A stretch of DNA of 64,000 nucleotides. Source: Lichina pygmaea. Taxonomy: Eukaryota > Ascomycota > Lichinomycetes > Lichinales > Lichinaceae. Every line of letters starts with the position of its first letter. Position 1 is the stretch's first letter. The translations under genes were made by a program, and so were the position numbers. The stretch is from assembly GCA_963422465.1 (NCBI GenBank), contig OY730171.1:3844001-3908000 (forward strand), written 5' to 3'. Of this stretch, positions 58,284 through 64,000 are shown piece after piece. Under the pieces are notes generated by a model, which was not told where the DNA came from, did not search any database, and saw only the letters and a program-made list of their open reading frames with translations.

Positions 58284-59380
58284 ATGCCGAACAAGACCCG
58301 CTCCATAATCCAGCCAAAACGCAGTTTCTCATCCTCTCTCACTCGTTCCCAGCTACGCCAACGTTCTTCGCCGAACCATGACCCCCCGCTGACAAGCCAA
58401 TCCCAGCAACAGCTGCTGACAACCCATCACCTTCTGCAGTTGACGTTTCACCGCAACAAAAACCAGCATCGACGGGCCAAGTGGTGGAAATGGCTTTCTA
58501 TGCTGTACCGCTCCGTAGGCAAACTGCTTGCGTTGACAGAAGGCCTTGAGACCGGTGCGAGGCGTAGACCAGCGCCAGACGCCTCGGTTGTGAACGTTCA
58601 TGGCGCGAAGAGGATGGCGCCTGTAAGCCGGCAGTCAATCGTATTTGATCGCACGAGAAGCAAGTGGGATGACAGAGTGGTGTATTTGAGGCAAGGCATT
58701 GTGCCGGGCTGTTACAGGTACGGAATTCCATATTACCCATGTTCATTTCTCTTGAACGGAGCTAGGTGCTGGCTTCTTCGGGGGGTTGCTGTTTGTTGCT
58801 TCTTTGCCTTGCAGTCAACTTGCTTTGATGCAAGTTGGATCCTGTTCAAGATGTGCGTCATTAAGCATCGTCGACCGAAGTTTTTATGGTCTAGGAAGGG
58901 ATACACCTTTCTATAAGTTGTCCTGTGTATCACTTATCTCACTTGCAAGCACGTCCAACACACATATCTTCGTTGATCAACTCTGTATCTCGTCAAGCTC
59001 AACTTGCTCTTACATAATTTCATTGCTCACCGTTTCCATCCAGAGCCTTCAGCGACGTCATAGCGGACAATCAGTTCGCCTCCCTCGGTCTCGTCTTCCT
59101 CGGTCTTCTAGCACGGGTCTACAGGATCATCGGTGGCGGCGGAAGCATGACCTCAGAAGGAGCTTTGTGCCGTGAAGACGAACAAACATTGCTGGCTGCA
59201 GATCGGGCCTTCGAGCTTGAACGGGGAGAGCAAACCGAGCAGATACCTGGTACTTTTGCACTAGACGGCGGCCACGCGCAACGGCTTGACGCAACGAAAG
59301 CAGCAAGGGGCCAAAGCCCTGATTTTGGAGAACTTGTGCCGCGTGAATCAATGGGTAGCTCTTTGGATACTACATACTGA
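58284..59380 (+). CDS. RMP1: RNase MRP subunit Rmp1
   Basis: Two exons (58284-58717 and 59044-59380) give 256 residues. The signature LLQLTFHRNKNQHRRAKWWKW, then LSMLYRSVGKLLAL, matches the Rmp1 RNA-binding domain. Exon 2 continues AFSDVIADNQFASLGLVFLGLLARVYRIIG, the second conserved helix. Rmp1 is the protein that is specific to RNase MRP; the complex cuts pre-rRNA in ITS1 and some mRNAs. The 326-nt intron is long, so exon 1 could easily be mistaken for a single-exon gene. The C-terminus is Glu/Asp-rich and unconserved. Confidence 0.85.
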
Positions 59381-61123
59381 CTCGCGGCTGTCTGCGTCAA
59401 ATGTATGACGTTTCGGCCGGGCCCCAAGATCTTTTGCGCTACCTTACGCATGGTCCATCGACGGAGGATACCCCTACATAAAATCAAAGCCGAGCTCAAT
59501 GTCGCATCGATAGCTATTTTCTTCTGGATGCTCCCCTTCGCATCGGAAAGAGCCGAATCTCAAGGGGCGATCTGTGGAAATTGAGGACAAGTTCTGTGTT
59601 CTATTCCAAATTCTCGATATGTTGCTTCTTACTTGGATTCTCACTCCTAAACTTCGCGGAAGTTGTGGGTTCGTTTTGCTCCTGTTTGTGACTTTGGCAG
59701 GAGATCCAACACTTGCACTGCACTTCGTGCATCCCGGAAGAGATGGTCTGATGTCAGATCCTGCAAGGAAAACAGGAAGCTCTGTGGTATAGCGACTTGA
59801 TAATGTCAAGATTCATGGAGTGACGTGGGTATTTCCTGACTGAGATTCTTCAGCATGCAGATGTGATATCTAGTAGGTCGGACATCTCCCCCGAACTCTT
59901 GATTGTACTCGCCGCATCAAGAGATCAAGTCTGCGGCTAATAATTCCACTGAGACCGTTTCCTCCAGATTTCCCTTTTTGTGAAGACAGCGCTCGAGACT
60001 AGCTTTCGATAGAGCTTGAGAGAGGTCGATGTTGAGCCCACATAGAGCATCTGTGGAGTAATTAATTTCTGTGGCCATCCGTGTGGATTCGATATCTGCT
60101 CAGTGTGTTCAAACTCTCGACTTGCTGGGTGTTCAGTCGAAGCTTTGATCGTCTTCTATGCTCGTGTAGCAAGCCCTTGACCTGCCACCGCAGTCTAGAT
60201 CACTCTCAAGTTAGCACGAGCTTCACGCGCAGGGTCTTGGTAGCCATCACAAGGTGAGAAATGATTGATGATGACTATTTCTGAATGCAGAAAGTCACTT
60301 TCAGCAAGAGGTTGTGACTGATTACGATTGTTTGGGGGCGCAGCACAAGTGGATAGGATCGTTCCTTTCAGGGCTGCGGCCTAGGAAAGGAAGATTATAT
60401 TGTGAAGCTCGGAAAGAAGCACACACCACTGGAAGGACCCAGTAAGCTATTAAGTTCTATCACTACAAGGAGCTTGCATTGACAGAAGATTTTGGGAAGG
60501 CAGGTACAGAAGAATCACTGGAACATGTAACCCCGGTGAGTCCCGGACTATCTACACCTGTACGGAGCAATCAGCAAGCTACCGTGAGTAGTATTCCAAC
60601 ACTATTGTATTCGTGAGTGTGTATCGGCATCACTGCTATCAAAGGTAGACCGCCTCGTCTTCGCTGAAGAAAGAGAGTTCACTATCATGTATGTGAATGA
60701 GCGAAGCAAAGATCTGACTCGGTCAACTCATTATTCAAAAGACCTCTCTAAAAATCAGCACCAAGTTCCTGTACAACTAGACAGTCGGTAGAAGGCCCCT
60801 TTGACGGGCAGGAAGCTGATACCCTCCGAGAAATCCTGAGCAGATACTGAGCGGGTGCTGAAAGCAAACATTCATAACCTTCAACGGCAATGATGGACTA
60901 GCACTCATGCTGCACTTCCAAACGACCCTTCATCGTTTCTTCTTGAGACTTCGTGACTTACGGCCAGCTCTTGGGCCAAGATATGGAATCGAGTTGCTTT
61001 TGTTGCTCCGTCGTTTCTCGACGCGTTTGGATCGACTTCGGTGGTCTATGCCGCTAGAAGAGAGGAGGATATTCGAGAGCCTCACATCTATTACGTAGAG
61101 AGAGTCAACCTTTAGCGGAATGA
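59381..61123. other. Longest gene-free stretch of the right half
   Basis: 1.74 kb between RMP1 and the DUF2423 gene. Only short frames without family features; no tRNA fold and no repeat stood out. Confidence 0.5.
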
Positions 61124-61541
61124 TCATGGCAAAGAATATTCAGTGGGCCTCGGTCCGAGTGGGGCAAGCGGTCGAGGTGTTTCGACCCCAGCGACTTGAT
61201 ATGTTCGGCGAGTGACGAGTCATCTGTAGTAGAATACGCGAAACGCCATCGCTTACCTTCCATTTTAGTATCATTCGCATCATCAGCCACTTGCGACCTC
61301 TTCTCCGAATCTGCCGTAGACCGCGAGTCAGCATCGTACCACGCTCGACAGTAGAGTGCACACCTGTTCCATCTACATCCATCCGGGTATCCAGCGCTGG
61401 ATTCGGCTTCACAGCTGATGCCAGCTCCAGAAGCTTGGCGGACAGTCGTTCGGTTCTGGCATCTTCAACAGGCTTGAACACCTTCGTCCGCAGATTTGAT
61501 TTGTTCGTCTTTTTATTGCTAGCCCGAAGTCCCTTCGCCAT
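61124..61541 (-). CDS. DUF2423-type small basic protein
   Basis: The N-terminus MAKGLRASNKKTNKSNLRTK, then VFKPVEDARTERLSAKLLELA, matches the short fungal DUF2423 family (start MAKSLRS..., RxxRLSAKL). MDVDGT follows, as in relatives. I model three exons (61541-61364, 61310-61257, about 61194-61124) and 100 residues. The N-terminal exon is convincing; the last exon and C-terminus are uncertain because the usual basic end is not seen. Family members are thought to be nucleolar or ribosome-linked, but the function is unknown. Confidence 0.7.
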
Positions 61542-62122
61542 GACAAGCTCTGGTCCGTCTTCAGGCAGACGCTCTACTTGAACCCGAGAGTAAGTCGATC
61601 TGAGAGGTAGGTCACTGTGGGTTATCTCACCTACGAGGTACTGTACGGAGGTACTGATGCTCAGATATATCTGGCGATAATTAGTGGGGCAGCCTCAGAC
61701 TCAGGCAATCATCTTCGCACTTTTATCGATAAGGCATCTGTGAAGTGATACCCCCCTCCAACGAGAAACCCTATAAGAGCGGCAACTTCCGTCATCGGAA
61801 GCTCGGCTAATCTTTCATCCGACACCCACCCACGGCCACCCGACCCGCCTTTCATCCTGACGTTCTGACATGGGAAACAAGACGTGAGGAGCCCCGCGGC
61901 GGCGGCGACTTCAACGGCGATCTAAGGGCTCTTCGTCGAGTGGTTGCCGGGTCTTCTGGAAGGCCAGAACAGGCTGCCCTGTGGGATCCTCTCAAGTTTC
62001 GATTCGGCCAAGGAAGCCCTTCTCGCGCTACGTATGTAGCTCCAGCTCAACTACGATCACCTGTCGCCCAAAAATTCCACCAAGAAGGCAAGTTCCTGGC
62101 CTGACAACCATTCGAAAGCTCG
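61542..62122. promoter_or_regulatory. Bidirectional spacer of the DUF2423 gene and SIZ1
   Basis: A 581-bp divergent spacer. It contains TACGAGGTACTGTACGGAGGTACTG near 61630-61655, the same word class as the palindrome islands. No gene was recognised. Confidence 0.45.
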
Positions 62123-64000
62123 ATGGCGTCCTCAACAACGGCACCCTATTCGCAGCCGGTCCGGTCAATGATATCACGCGTGAAGGTACTTCTGAACAAG
62201 TACCTCGTGGGCATATTGAAGGAGGAAGGGCTACCATACAACGGGCTCAAGCATCAAATGCAAGCTCGGCTTATAAATCGTAGGAGCAGTACCCAGAGTC
62301 CAACATCAAGGACTACCCATCTGTGGACATCTAGAGCATATCATACTTATCATGACTAACGCGCGTGCTCGCAGATATCGAGGCGCTCGTGCGGGAGTCC
62401 AGACAAGATCGGCTCGATCGATTACAGAACCTCGTCTACAACCCGGAGTCGGTGGTAGGGGTCCAAACAGCAGCCGGTCAGGCCACCCAAGGTTCAAAGG
62501 CCAATACGAAAAGAGCAGCTTATAATGGCGCCACCCATACGTTTGGCCGTCAGCCAGCGCTGCCAAGTCACGCTTCGACTGCGCTAATGGGTAAGAGCGG
62601 CTGTAGCTTTGTGCGACTATCTACAAGCTAGACGTTGACATACGGTTAGCCCGCCCAAGATTCAAGGAGAGTCCCTTTTTCACGGTCATGGGGCCGTTAT
62701 CCCCGGCGCAGACGTGCCCAGGTATGGAGAACCAGGTCGAGGGCAAGACACCTTGACCCCTCTCCATGGATTGTAAGAATACGGACTGCTAACTCACGGC
62801 TCAGTGATGCCACATCATCGGCATACGTCCACCTTTCGGTTTCGATTGCAAAAAGAGGTCGTGGAGAAGCTACAGGCAGACCCGGCCATGAGGCTCATGC
62901 TCTATTGCGGAGTCGACGACTCCCTGGGAATATATGTTGCCGGAATTGACATGGCATTCCCGCATCAGGTCGAGTTGAAGATCAACGGCCAAGACATCAA
63001 GGCCAACTTTCGCGGCTTGAAGAAGAAGCCTGGCTCCGCAAGACCGGTGGACATCACGAGTAAATGCCAGCTGGTGGAGAACTACGAGAACAGCCTGGTG
63101 ATGACGTATGCTCTAACCGAGAAGGTGCGCGTGGAACAAGCTTGGAGGAAGGTTGGCGGGCCTCCTACTGACACGGATGCAGAAGTACTTTTACGTTGTC
63201 AATCTAGTCAAGGCCCAGTCGGTGGAGTATCTCGTGCATCAGCTCAAGACGCGCAGATCCATCAACAAAGAGAGTGTGATCCAGGAGAGTAAGTGTTGAG
63301 CCATGACACGTGGGCGGGATAACGGGCGTTCTGATGCCATTGCACAGTGATCAGCAGAGCACAGGACTCCGATCTTGTAGCCACATCGACTGTCATGTCC
63401 CTGAGGTGTCCTTTGTCGGCTTTACGTCTACAGCTTCCCTGTCGATCGACTGTCTGCACACACAACCAGTGTTTCGACGCCACTTCGTTTCTGCAGCTAC
63501 AGGAGCAGGGCGAGACTTGGTCATGCCCGATCTGTTCAAAGACCATCTCATTCGAAGCCTTGGCTGTGGACCAGTAAGTGTCCTGGATGCCGTTTCTGGT
63601 CGTCATGGGAGCTTGGGTGCTAATGATGCCAGATACGTCAAGGATATTCTCGAATCTACCCCGTCCTCACTTGAACAAGTGAAGATCGAGCCCGATGGCC
63701 GATGGGCAGACGCATCTGGCACGGAGCCCTCGGCGGCAGGCAACATCAATGCCGGTGACTCCAGGGACGGCAACGACGACGATGAACTGCTCGAGATTCG
63801 GTCGACACGGATCAACGACCTGAGAAGCACGCCGAACACAAAAACGCCGCCCGCGACGGTGGATAGGTCATCCACCACCTACACCGAACCGCCTCGCTCG
63901 GGGGCCTCGAAGCGGTCACACGATCAGATTATCGATCTAACCTTGAGCGACGAGGAGGATTCAGTGGCCCCAGGGGGGAAAAGGCCGGCTCTGAACTGGA
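62123..64000 (+). CDS. SIZ1: Siz/PIAS-type SUMO E3 ligase (3' end beyond window)
   Basis: The gene is cut by the right window edge. Domains in order: an N-terminal SAP-like motif (VLLNKYLVGILKEEGLPYNG), a PINIT domain (FRFRLQKEVVEKLQAD, HQVELKINGQDIKANFRGLK, KYFYVVNLVKA), and an SP-RING (MSLRCPLSALRLQLPCRS, CTHNQCFDATSFLQL, WSCPICSKTI). These pass SUMO from Ubc9 to targets such as PCNA and septins. Exons: 62123-62279, 62375-62590, 62650-62721, 62805-63124, 63183-63288, 63348-63573, 63633 onward; phases agree. Near the end, IIDLTLSDEED looks like a SUMO-interacting motif with an acidic flank. Confidence 0.94.

Overview
The window is nuclear DNA of a filamentous ascomycete (Pezizomycotina). The genes are dense and cut by many short introns (about 45-70 nt) with GTA/GTG donors and CTAAC/CTGAC branch sites. 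They encode fungal proteins such as Hap5 with a Q/H-rich tail, Fcf2, Rmp1 and Siz1. I cannot name the class or species from sequence alone.

Bases 1-15122 are an AT-richer repeat island. It starts with a Ty3/gypsy-type LTR element (5' LTR plus gag, minus strand, running off the left edge) lying inside the gag of a second LTR element. Four copies of one non-LTR (LINE) family follow. Copies A (2797-6346, plus) and C (7052-11087, minus) are nearly identical and form a 3.55-kb inverted repeat. Copy C sits inside older copy B and is bracketed by a perfect 12-bp target duplication. Copy D (13156-15110) sits in an integrase fragment of another Ty3-type element, again with a perfect 12-bp duplication. 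The island ends sharply at 15122.

From 15286 to 24665 four minus-strand genes follow: a ZUP1/C78 deubiquitinase, cytosolic seryl-tRNA synthetase, the Rheb GTPase and the cohesin releaser Wapl. Next come an island of TACGGAGTAC-type palindromes and a decayed Tc1/mariner element (25612-27210) with 29-bp inverted repeats and TA flanks.

From 29191 to 64000 lie uracil phosphoribosyltransferase, Elf1, a small Ser-rich protein, ribosomal protein eS1, an ABHD11-like hydrolase, mitochondrial TrpRS, mitochondrial uS10 (Rsm10), purine nucleoside phosphorylase, Fcf2, Hap5/NF-YC, an intron-bearing tRNA-Leu(CAA), Sec15, a Mei2-type RNA-binding protein, Rmp1 of RNase MRP, a DUF2423-type protein and the start of a Siz/PIAS SUMO ligase. 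Exon phases were checked by adding up exon lengths for the multi-exon genes where boundaries could be placed exactly.

Many genes serve translation: SerRS, eS1, TrpRS, uS10m, Fcf2, Rmp1 and the tRNA. Two serve base or nucleoside salvage (UPRT, PNP). Three adjacent minus-strand genes (37059-42837) encode likely mitochondrial proteins. I see no CRISPR, prokaryotic or viral gene system. The most unusual content is the LINE family: overlapping ORF1/ORF2 (ATGA), no visible RNase H, and an in-frame TAG shared by its two youngest copies.
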